From CAYSCW01 sp964449165 (GTDB taxonomy: Bacteria > Acidobacteriota > Aminicenantia > Aminicenantales > Aminicenantaceae): a stretch of DNA of 20,416 bases. Each line of letters begins with the position of its first letter. Position 1 is the stretch's first letter. The notes beneath the pieces were generated by a model that was given only the letters and a program-made list of their open reading frames with translations, had not been told where the DNA came from and ran no database searches. This document shows positions 1 through 5,980 of this stretch, piece after piece. The stretch is taken from contig CAYVAT010000049.1 of the NCBI GenBank assembly GCA_964449165.1, positions 1-20,416 of the forward strand. Direction: 5' to 3'. Both the position numbers and the translations under genes were made by a program.

Positions 1-13
1 TTTTAAAAAAATG

Positions 14-41
14 TTGACATTTCAGATATGTGTGTTACTAT
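14..41 (+). promoter_or_regulatory. Probable sigma70-type promoter of the TonB receptor gene
   Basis: A perfect -35 hexamer TTGACA lies at 14-19. A -10-like TACTAT lies at 36-41, with a 16-base spacer. A second AT-rich hexamer, TATAAT at 43-48, is too far from this -35 (23 bases) to pair with it. The expected transcript start is near 48-50, giving a leader of about 25 bases that includes the strong ribosome-binding site AGGAGGA just before the ATG at 74. The leader is too short for a cobalamin or other riboswitch. Assigned by consensus match only. Confidence 0.5.
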
Positions 42-58
42 TTATAATTTCGTAACAC
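32..58. promoter_or_regulatory. Inverted repeat overlapping the -10 region: operator candidate
   Basis: GTGTTAC at 32-38 and GTAACAC at 52-58 form a perfect 7-base inverted repeat around a 13-base AT-rich spacer. The half-site centres are 20 bases apart, about two helical turns, as expected for a dimeric regulator on one face of the DNA. The left arm covers the -10 element and the right arm sits near the expected transcript start, a geometry suited to repression. It resembles no operator that I can assign. The arrangement recalls a BirA box, but arm sequence and spacer differ. As an RNA hairpin it would be weak and has no T-run after it. Confidence 0.4.
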
Positions 59-73
59 TTTTTAGGAGGAAGG

Positions 74-1933
74 ATGAAGAGACGATTTTTGGGTTTCGCT
101 TCTGTTGTTTTAATTCTATCTGCGGTTATCAACAGTAATGCCCTAGCACAGGAAGCAAAGGATTCAAAGAAACAAAAGAGTAAGGAAGACGATATATTGC
201 ATCCTCATGAAGTGGTCGTGGTCACGGCCACAGCCACTCGCAAAGCTGTTAAAGACTGTTCCTCTTCGGTGAGCGTTGTGAGCTCACAGGATATCAGAGC
301 AATTTCAGCCAGCAATGCTTTGAATCTGTTAAATTTCCTGCCAGGTGTCTTTGTCCAGCGAACCGGGGATTTTGGGCGTGCCGATGTTGATATCAGAGGA
401 ATCGGGCAGAGAGGCCGGAGGATCAACATCCTTGTTGATGGCCGCCCAGAGAAGATGGGTCTTTATGGATGCACCGTGACCCATGCTTTTCCTCTGGATA
501 ATGTGGAAAGGATTGAAGTTGTGCGAGGGCCTTCCTCTGTTCTTTACGGTTCTGAAGCCTTTGGCGGTGTGGTTAATATTATTACCAGGAATCCGGAGGA
601 AGGATTGGAAACAGATCTGTCAGCATCCTACGGAAGTTTTAACACCCAGCAGCTTAATCTGCGCCATGGTGGCAAGCTGAAGCGATGGATTTATTACCTG
701 ACATTTGACCGGCGGCGGAGCGACGGCCATCGAGAAAACTCAAGCTATAATGGAAACGCCTTCACTGGAAAATTGAGCTATGATTTTTCCGATCGCTTTC
801 AATTGAGCATTCAAGGAAAATATTTTGACGGAAAGAAATATGAAGCAGGGGCGGTTGATTTACCTCTCAGCGATTTTTGGAATGACTACCAAAGAGGAGC
901 AGTAGATTTGACCGTGAAAGCAGAAGACGAGAGGGATGAGTTTTTCCTCAAAGTCTACCGCAATTTCGGACACCATAGATTCTCAGACGGCTGGCATTCA
1001 AGGGACTATATCAACGGAGGAGTTCTGCGTTACACAACGCACAGAATCCGCAATAATGAACTCGTCTGTGGAGTGGATTTTCGTGTCTTGGGGGGAAAAA
1101 GCTATAACTGGCCTCAGGGACAATGGGACAAGAATGAAACAGCAGTTTTCGTGCAGGACGAATATGTTGTCCATCAAAGATGGATTCTCTCTGCGGGTTT
1201 TCGCCTTCATCGGGATTCCCTCTTTGGGATTGAGGGGTGCCCTCATTGGGGGATTGTATTTAAAGTGAGCGAGAAGACCACTCTCAGGACATCCATTAAT
1301 AAAGGATTCCGTTCTCCCCAGCTCAACGAGCTTTACATGTTTCCCGCAGCAAACTCTGATTTGAAGCCGGAGAAGGTCTGGAATTATGAGGTCGGATTCG
1401 ACCAAAAAATTGGCGGCTGGATGAGCCTGGGTGCAGCTGTTTACAGGATGAAAGGTTCAAATCTCATCGAAACAGCTTTGAACCCATCTCCGCCGCCGGC
1501 GTTCAAATTTCAGAATAGAGGAGAATTTACTTTCTACGGGGCTGAATTGAACATGAGAGCAGCTTTAAGCCGCTCTTTCTCTGCTTTTCTTTTCTATACC
1601 TATCTCGATCCAGGTGAAAAAACAAAGGGAAGAGCTGGCCAGAAATGGGATTTTTCTCTTCGCTTTGAAAATGATGATGTTTTTGCTTCTCTGCAAACCC
1701 AGTACATAACCGATTACTATGCTGAAGATTTCGCTCAATACCGCCTGCCTTCCTATTTCCTGCTTAACTTGCGCTTTGAAGTGAATGCTCTGTCTTTTCT
1801 TGGCATTTTCGTTGAAATGAACAACATTCTTGATAAAGATTATTTGATATATGTTGACATGCCGGGTATAGAAGCAGGCCCCTATCCCATGCCTGGCCGA
1901 AGCTTAAACATAGGATTCAGCATCAAACAGTGA
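74..1933 (+). CDS. TonB-dependent outer-membrane receptor
   Basis: The 619-residue product should bind and import a scarce substrate across the outer membrane, energised by TonB-ExbB-ExbD. Residues 1-26 form a signal peptide ending near NALAQ. A TonB-box-like stretch VVVVTATATRK follows at about 47-57. The plug domain (about 60-175) shows LNLLNFLPGVFVQ, VDIRGIGQRG, ILVDGRP and RIEVVRGPSSVLYGSEAFGGVVNII, all typical of the family. Residues 180-619 are alternating hydrophobic strands of the 22-strand barrel, including GFRSPQLNELY and the late NNILDKDY motif. Length suits the BtuB/colicin-receptor size class. The ligand cannot be read from sequence, and no transporter or TonB gene is nearby to indicate it. 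The final residues (GFSIKQ) do not end in the usual terminal aromatic. Plug cysteines at about 62 and 133 could form a disulfide. The start is fixed by AGGAGGA eight bases upstream and by the signal peptide. Confidence 0.93.
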   Translation: MKRRFLGFASVVLILSAVINSNALAQEAKDSKKQKSKEDDILHPHEVVVVTATATRKAVKDCSSSVSVVSSQDIRAISASNALNLLNFLPGVFVQRTGDFGRADVDIRGIGQRGRRINILVDGRPEKMGLYGCTVTHAFPLDNVERIEVVRGPSSVLYGSEAFGGVVNIITRNPEEGLETDLSASYGSFNTQQLNLRHGGKLKRWIYYLTFDRRRSDGHRENSSYNGNAFTGKLSYDFSDRFQLSIQGKYFDGKKYEAGAVDLPLSDFWNDYQRGAVDLTVKAEDERDEFFLKVYRNFGHHRFSDGWHSRDYINGGVLRYTTHRIRNNELVCGVDFRVLGGKSYNWPQGQWDKNETAVFVQDEYVVHQRWILSAGFRLHRDSLFGIEGCPHWGIVFKVSEKTTLRTSINKGFRSPQLNELYMFPAANSDLKPEKVWNYEVGFDQKIGGWMSLGAAVYRMKGSNLIETALNPSPPPAFKFQNRGEFTFYGAELNMRAALSRSFSAFLFYTYLDPGEKTKGRAGQKWDFSLRFENDDVFASLQTQYITDYYAEDFAQYRLPSYFLLNLRFEVNALSFLGIFVEMNNILDKDYLIYVDMPGIEAGPYPMPGRSLNIGFSIKQ

Positions 1934-1976
1934 AGCACGAATTGGCAAAGCATGAATTGTAGCATGATAGCGATCC

Positions 1977-2009
1977 TCCCAGAAAGCGCCTCAGCGGTTT
2001 TTCCTCTGA
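1977..2009 (+). terminator. Weak terminator-like hairpin after the TonB receptor gene
   Basis: About 50 bases past the receptor stop codon, CGC (1987-1989) pairs with GCG (1994-1996) around a CTCA loop. The flanking AAA and TTT can extend the stem across a G-G mismatch, and a five-T run follows at 1998-2002. CAGA and TCTG can close the outside. The core stem is only 3 base pairs, so this is a weak candidate supported mainly by position. Confidence 0.22.
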
Positions 2010-2033
2010 TTGTATTCCCGTGAGGTTCGGCTT

Positions 2034-2065
2034 GCTGTTAGAAGAATGGACCTAGGAATAACAGC
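2034..2065. repeat. Inverted repeat GCTGTTA / TAACAGC
   Basis: GCTGTTA at 2034-2040 and TAACAGC at 2059-2065 are perfect 7-base complements separated by 18 bases. GAAGAA (2041-2046) could instead pair with TTCTTC (2067-2072), so two mutually exclusive stems are possible. No T-run follows directly, which argues against a simple terminator. The function is unknown, and it may be the remnant of a palindromic intergenic repeat. Confidence 0.35.
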
Positions 2066-2187
2066 CTTCTTCCGTCATCATTGCCTAGCAGGTGTATATG
2101 GTTGGAAGTGACTGCATAGTTTAAGATACATAGCTTATATTTTTTCTTTGCCTGAAATAGCCAATAAAGCCATCTATTGCGATCTTT

Positions 2188-2211
2188 AGAGAATTTCAAG
2201 AGAAAATCTCT
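2188..2211. repeat. Hairpin with 10-base arms in the intergenic region
   Basis: AGAGAATTTC (2188-2197) and GAAAATCTCT (2202-2211) pair at 9 of 10 positions (one A-A mismatch) around an AAGA loop. It is the best-formed hairpin in this gap. No poly-T tract follows on either strand, so it is not a classic intrinsic terminator. It could be part of an untranslated RNA or chance structure in AT-rich DNA. Confidence 0.35.
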
Positions 2212-2390
2212 GTTATGGCATCGATGGGTAATGCGCCAGCAAATTCCGGGAAGATAATAAAGCTTAGTGCGGGATATTTTATAGTATTAATTGACGATTT
2301 TTGCCAGGAAAATTCTCATCTAAGATAATTATAGATATGGAAATTAAGGATTAGTTGATTGATATCAATAATTTAGAACAGCCCGCCTTC

Positions 2391-2580
2391 AAATATACAA
2401 CCAAATATACAAATATAAGTTCGAAATATAAGTTCAAATATAAGCGACAGATATAACGGCAGCCCGATAACGCTTCAAATATAGCTGTCAGCCAAAGATA
2501 GCGGCCAAATATGAGGCAAATACAAGGACTTAAGATAAAAGATAGACCAAATATATATAGACAGATGCATATACAGATAA
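2391..2580. repeat. Degenerate AT-rich short-unit array (AAATATA units)
   Basis: AAATATA occurs at 2391, 2403, 2411, 2424, 2436 and 2477, with variants (AGATATA, AAAGATA, AAATATG, AAATATATA) continuing to about 2580. The cleanest part is AAATATAAGTTC at 2411-2422 and again at 2424-2435, followed directly by AAATATAAGCGA at 2436-2447. Unit length is therefore about 12-13 bases, decaying rightward. Successive AT tracts near helical phase suggest curved DNA or a series of protein sites upstream of the lipoprotein promoter. It may also be a decayed minisatellite. Confidence 0.6.
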
Positions 2581-2605
2581 AATCAGTGAATCATACGGGA
2601 TTCTT

Positions 2606-2634
2606 TTGACTCTGAGAGCAAATTTATGTAGTAT
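2606..2634 (+). promoter_or_regulatory. Probable promoter of the lipoprotein gene
   Basis: TTGACT at 2606-2611 (5 of 6 to the -35 consensus) and TAGTAT at 2629-2634 (4 of 6 to the -10) are separated by exactly 17 bases. The expected start near 2641 gives a leader of about 48 bases ending in a strong ribosome-binding site. Consensus match only. Confidence 0.4.
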
Positions 2635-2688
2635 ACATCCAGCTCTAGATACATCAATTCATTTTCATTTCAAAGGAAAGGAGGAGAA

Positions 2689-3114
2689 ATGAAAGGGAAA
2701 TCATGGATAGCCTTACTAGGAATGGTGTTTTTTCTGATTGCTTTTTCATCCTGCGGAGGTGGTAAGTATTCTGATGTTAAGCCTGTTATTAAAAAGTATA
2801 CCCAAGAAACAGAAAAATTCGTCAATGCTATTGAAAAAGCAAAAAGTGGAAAAGAAGTTGCGGCTGCACTCAAAGACTACACTAAGTTCATGAAAGAAAT
2901 GAAATCCAAGATGGAGGGATTTGATAAGAAATATCCAGAGTTGAAAGACATGGCAAATCCCCCACAAGAGCTTAAGACAGAAACCGAAGAAATGAGTAAA
3001 GTCGTCATGAAGATGGGTTCTGTGATGATAAAAGCCATGAAGTATGCTGATGATCCTGAAGTGAAAAAAGCCCAGGAAGAATTTCAGAAAGTGTGGACAG
3101 AGAAGAGTCCGTAG
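2689..3114 (+). CDS. Small helical lipoprotein of unknown function
   Basis: The 141-residue product has a basic N-terminus, a hydrophobic stretch at about 5-19 and a lipobox FSSC with Cys22 as the probable lipidated residue. Position +2 is glycine, so nothing signals inner-membrane retention, and an outer-membrane location is the better guess. The mature part is rich in Lys and Glu and predicted almost entirely helical (about 30-138), with runs resembling a helical bundle or coiled coil broken by NPPQE near 90-94. I recognise no family and no catalytic residues. A structural, chaperone-like or envelope-stress role is possible but unsupported. AGGAGG lies about seven bases before the ATG. It is transcribed alone, convergent with the reductase gene 78 bases away. 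Confidence 0.8.
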   Translation: MKGKSWIALLGMVFFLIAFSSCGGGKYSDVKPVIKKYTQETEKFVNAIEKAKSGKEVAAALKDYTKFMKEMKSKMEGFDKKYPELKDMANPPQELKTETEEMSKVVMKMGSVMIKAMKYADDPEVKKAQEEFQKVWTEKSP

Positions 3115-3192
3115 TCAAAGTAAGATCATCAAGAATTTTTTGCTGATGTAACCTGCCAAGAAGAAAACCGAGGGATAAGCAGGAGTCAGTAA

Positions 3193-4410
3193 TTATCCTC
3201 GATGCAGGCCCTCGGCGATCATGGATTTGATCCGAGTCCCAATGTTGATGTCCCTGCGGCAGGAAGCTGTGCAGACAGAGCAATCTTCGCAGACATCCAA
3301 TCCTTGCTTTGCAGGCAGCTCGGCAATGGTCATTCTTGCCTGGATGTAATTTCCATAGCCTGCGGCATACATATAAGACCTCATGAGCTTAGGAATTTCC
3401 ACGCTGTTAGGGCAGGTAGGTACACAGGAACGACAGTTCATACAATAAAGCGTTCCCTTCATAGCCGCAGCCATCTGAAGATCCTTTTGCTCCTTTTCTG
3501 TGAGGGCTAAATCACTCATGACCTTGACGTTCATTTCCAGCTGATCAAATGTTGTCATCCCAGGTATGATGGTGCACACATGTTCATCATTCAACACCCA
3601 CTTCAAGGCTGCCTGGTGATTGATTTCCACGTTTGGATCCTCCTGCAGATGCCTTCCTCCTAAGGTTTTCATGGCTACTACTCCCACACCTTTTTCTGCT
3701 GCATATTTAATGGCTTTTTTCACCTCATCCCTGTTCTCCTGGATATAATTGTAAGCAGTAAGCACAACGTCGTAGACCCCTGTCTCTACTGCGGCCCGTA
3801 TGACATTCGGCTCATCGGTATGAGTTGATACTCCTATAAATCTCGCTTTTCCCTGTTTTTTCGCCTTAATCAGGGCATTCATCAGAGGTTCATAGGTTGC
3901 CATCTGAGGGCTGTAGCAACTGTGCAGATAAAGGATGTCCACATAATCTGTACGCAGTCTCTGAAGGCTTATCTCGAGCTGCTGAAAAAGATTCTCTTCA
4001 GAGGCTCCGGGTTCGCGCCCGCTTCCTTTCAAGAGAAAAATACGTTTCTTACTATCCCGGGCAAAACGCATCTTAGTGGCCAAATAGACCTTGTCTCTGT
4101 TTCCAAATCTTTCTAAAACCTCTCCTATAACCCTTTCGCTGTTGCCTCTCAAATAGAGATAAGCAGTATCCAGATGTTTGATTCCCGCATCCAGAGCTCT
4201 TTTTATAAGATCCGGGCTGTCTGAGTTCATCACTCCGAAGCTGATTATCGGTATCCGGAGGCCGGTACGGCCCAGAGTCCGATAGACAATCTTCGGCGGT
4301 TTTTCCTGACCGGCAATTCCCTTCCCGAAGAGCGGGGTCACAATCCCTGCTGAGAAAAGTCCCATAGCGGCCTTACCAAAAAATTCCCTTCTGTTCATGT
4401 TCTGTTTCAT
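3193..4410 (-). CDS. Aldo/keto reductase with twin-arginine signal and C-terminal 4Fe-4S ferredoxin-like domain
   Basis: This 405-residue predicted oxidoreductase has three parts. First, an N-terminal twin-arginine-like signal (MNRREFFGKAAMG, residues 5-17) followed by a hydrophobic run suggests export of the folded, cofactor-loaded protein. Second, a TIM-barrel aldo/keto reductase domain (about 40-315) carries the family tetrad as Asp81 and Tyr86 (DTAYLY), Lys113 (ATKM) and His163 (YLHS), plus the family GVSTHT loop. Third, the C-terminal domain has two CxxCxxCxxxC motifs, Cys323/326/329/333 and Cys374/377/380/384, each able to hold a 4Fe-4S cluster. The second lacks the usual proline after the last Cys. 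Electrons may pass between the clusters and NAD(P)H or a quinone-linked partner; the substrate is unknown. The ATG at 4410 follows a near-ideal AAAGGAGGTC. Its own promoter lies at 4488-4516. Confidence 0.9.
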   Translation of the reverse strand: MKQNMNRREFFGKAAMGLFSAGIVTPLFGKGIAGQEKPPKIVYRTLGRTGLRIPIISFGVMNSDSPDLIKRALDAGIKHLDTAYLYLRGNSERVIGEVLERFGNRDKVYLATKMRFARDSKKRIFLLKGSGREPGASEENLFQQLEISLQRLRTDYVDILYLHSCYSPQMATYEPLMNALIKAKKQGKARFIGVSTHTDEPNVIRAAVETGVYDVVLTAYNYIQENRDEVKKAIKYAAEKGVGVVAMKTLGGRHLQEDPNVEINHQAALKWVLNDEHVCTIIPGMTTFDQLEMNVKVMSDLALTEKEQKDLQMAAAMKGTLYCMNCRSCVPTCPNSVEIPKLMRSYMYAAGYGNYIQARMTIAELPAKQGLDVCEDCSVCTASCRRDINIGTRIKSMIAEGLHRG

Positions 4411-4487
4411 GATTTGACCTCCTTTATCTCGAGTCTCTTCTCAAATCCTTTTTTTTGGCTCAGTTGATTTTCCAATGAGAGCAGCAA

Positions 4488-4516
4488 TTTTTATGCCACA
4501 TATTACATCCTGTCAA
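4488..4516 (-). promoter_or_regulatory. Probable sigma70-type promoter of the aldo/keto reductase gene
   Basis: Read on the minus strand, a perfect TTGACA (4516 to 4511) is followed after exactly 17 bases by TAAAAA (4493 to 4488), 4 of 6 to the -10 consensus. The expected transcript would start near 4481, with a leader of about 70 bases. Consensus match only. Confidence 0.5.
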
Positions 4517-4581
4517 TTCGTTTTTTTGAAGCAGGTTACCAGCTATTTATGAATAGAGCAAGTTTTACCCTCTTGTTATGG

Positions 4582-4598
4582 TGTAAAATTGTTTTACA
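4582..4598. promoter_or_regulatory. 17-base palindrome, operator candidate
   Basis: TGTAAAATTGTTTTACA has perfect 7-base arms around a 3-base centre. It sits between two divergent genes, about 66 bases upstream of the reductase -35 and 240 bases before the aldolase ATG. A further direct copy of GTTTTAC lies at 4562-4568. The TGTAAA...TTTACA arms resemble a TyrR box, but the gap is 5 rather than 6 bases, so I do not assign a regulator. Confidence 0.4.
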
Positions 4599-4838
4599 AA
4601 CCTTGTGCACTTAATAAGTCTGAGTAATCCAGGCGAGTGAGGACAGAGAATATAAAACAGAGGCCTTCTCAGTCGGCTCTTTACACTCCTGTTCAGGACA
4701 AGTGGCAGCATAAAGACTGGCCTTTCCTTTGCTTCTGTTATGGTTTATAGTATCAATTGTTGTATCTATTTTTTATATAAAGCGTGGATATCATGACATT
4801 GTTTCGGATAAAAACACAATTTAAGGAGGACTCAAAGC

Positions 4839-5891
4839 ATGATAGAAAGAATCAAACAATTATTGGGCAAAGAAGCGGAAAAGCTTCTCAACTATAAAAC
4901 CAAATTTCCGAAAGAACAGTTATATCTACCTGGAGAAAATTTTATCGACCGCGTCTTGCTTTTTTCTGACAGAAATCCAACAACATTGCGCAATATGCAG
5001 TCTGTCATTGCTCATGGCAGGCTGGCCCGTACAGGTTATCTATCCATCCTGCCTGTGGATCAGGGTATCGAGCATACTGCCGGAGCGTCTTTTGCCCCCA
5101 ATCCGATCTATTTTGACCCTGAGAATATCATAAACCTGGCCATAGAAGGAGGGTGTAACGCTGTTGCTTCTTCCCTGGGAGTGTTTGGCTCCTGTGCACG
5201 GAAATACGCGCATAAGATCCCGTTTATCGTCAAAATCAACCACAATGAGCTTCTGACCTACCCGAATAAGTATGACCAGATACTGTTTGCCAGCGTCGAG
5301 CAGGCCTTTGATCTTGGAGCTGTGGCAGTAGGAGCAACGGTATATTTCGGTTCTCCTGAGAGTAATCGACAGATTCAAGAAATATCTGAGGCGTTCCAGA
5401 TGGCTCATGAAATGGGCATGGTCACTGTGCTCTGGGCCTACCTGCGGAATCCTGCCTTTAAGACAAAGGAAAAGGACTATCACACTGCTTCGGACTTAAC
5501 GGGACAGGCCAATTATCTGAGTGCCACCATAGAGGCGGATATCGTCAAGCAGAAACAGCCTACTAACAATGGAGGTTTTAAAGCCCTCCGTTTCGGAAAG
5601 GTCAGTGAGAAAGTCTATACAGATTTGACATCAGATCATCCGATAGATTTGACCAGGTATCAGGTGATCAACTGCTATATGGGACGAGTAGGACTCATCA
5701 ACTCTGGAGGAGCCTCGATCGGAGCAGGTGACCTGGAAGAAGCCGTGAGAACGGCTGTGATCAATAAGCGTGCAGGAGGCATGGGTTTGATATCGGGCCG
5801 GAAGGCTTTTCAGAAGCCGATGGAAGAGGGGATAGCCCTCTTGAATGCGATTCAGGACGTGTATTTGTGTCAGGAGGTAACAGTAGCCTGA
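4839..5891 (+). CDS. fbaB: Class I fructose-1,6-bisphosphate aldolase (DhnA/FbaB type)
   Basis: This cytosolic enzyme reversibly cleaves fructose-1,6-bisphosphate to dihydroxyacetone phosphate and glyceraldehyde-3-phosphate through a lysine Schiff base, without a metal ion. The product has 350 residues, the same length as Escherichia coli FbaB as I recall it, and matches it nearly end to end: QLLGKEAEKLL at the N-terminus, GYLSILPVDQGIEHTAGASF (67-86), FIVKINHNE (129-137), MVTVLWAYLRN (194-204), ADIVKQK (233-239), NCYMGRVGLINSGG and TAVINKRAGGMGL near the end. Lys237 in ADIVKQK is my candidate Schiff-base residue, by analogy with archaeal-type class I aldolases. AAGGAGGA sits upstream of the ATG. 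The gene converges on the phosphofructokinase gene, its pathway predecessor, 89 bases away. Members of this family linked to gluconeogenesis are common in bacteria and archaea. Confidence 0.96.
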   Translation: MIERIKQLLGKEAEKLLNYKTKFPKEQLYLPGENFIDRVLLFSDRNPTTLRNMQSVIAHGRLARTGYLSILPVDQGIEHTAGASFAPNPIYFDPENIINLAIEGGCNAVASSLGVFGSCARKYAHKIPFIVKINHNELLTYPNKYDQILFASVEQAFDLGAVAVGATVYFGSPESNRQIQEISEAFQMAHEMGMVTVLWAYLRNPAFKTKEKDYHTASDLTGQANYLSATIEADIVKQKQPTNNGGFKALRFGKVSEKVYTDLTSDHPIDLTRYQVINCYMGRVGLINSGGASIGAGDLEEAVRTAVINKRAGGMGLISGRKAFQKPMEEGIALLNAIQDVYLCQEVTVA

Positions 5892-5980
5892 GAGGCATGA
5901 GATGCGGTTGGACGCATGGAATTAGGCACATTTCTGTAACAGCTTTAAAAGCACAGATCCCCAGTAATAATAGAAAGGTC

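Larger units (their letters stand above)
1934..2688. other. 755-base gene-free intergenic region
   Basis: No reading frame here has coding character. From left to right it holds a weak terminator-like hairpin with a T-run (about 1977-2009), a 7-base inverted repeat (2034-2065), a better hairpin (2188-2211), an AT-rich array of AAATATA-type units (2391-2580) and a promoter for the lipoprotein gene (2606-2634). No tRNA cloverleaf, riboswitch, integrase site or transposon end was recognised. Its AT content is visibly above that of the genes either side. Confidence 0.7.
4411..4838. other. 428-base divergent intergenic region between the reductase and aldolase genes
   Basis: The region separates the leftward reductase gene from the rightward aldolase gene. 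It holds the reductase promoter (4488-4516) and a 17-base palindrome (4582-4598). On the aldolase side, the last 80 bases are AT-rich, but I found no convincing -35/-10 pair, although TATATAA at 4774-4780 could be a -10. AAGGAGGA precedes the aldolase ATG. No coding frame, tRNA or recognised riboswitch was seen. Confidence 0.65.

Noticed and set aside
32..58. BirA (biotin) operator
   Set aside because: Known boxes have TTGTTAAC- or TTGTAAACC-type arms with 14-16 base gaps. Arms and the 13-base spacer here do not fit, and no biotin gene is present.
2391..2580. CRISPR array
   Set aside because: Units are 12-13 bases, degenerate and AT-rich, with no constant-length spacers and no cas genes.
4582..4598. 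TyrR box
   Set aside because: The TGTAAA and TTTACA arms are right, but the gap is 5 bases instead of 6, and the neighbouring genes are unrelated to aromatic amino acids.
5892..5980. Intrinsic terminator between the aldolase and phosphofructokinase genes
   Set aside because: ATGCG (5902-5906) and CGCAT (5913-5917) form only a 5-base stem with no T-run, and GCTTTAAAAGC at 5942-5952 has too small a loop. Neither supports a confident call.
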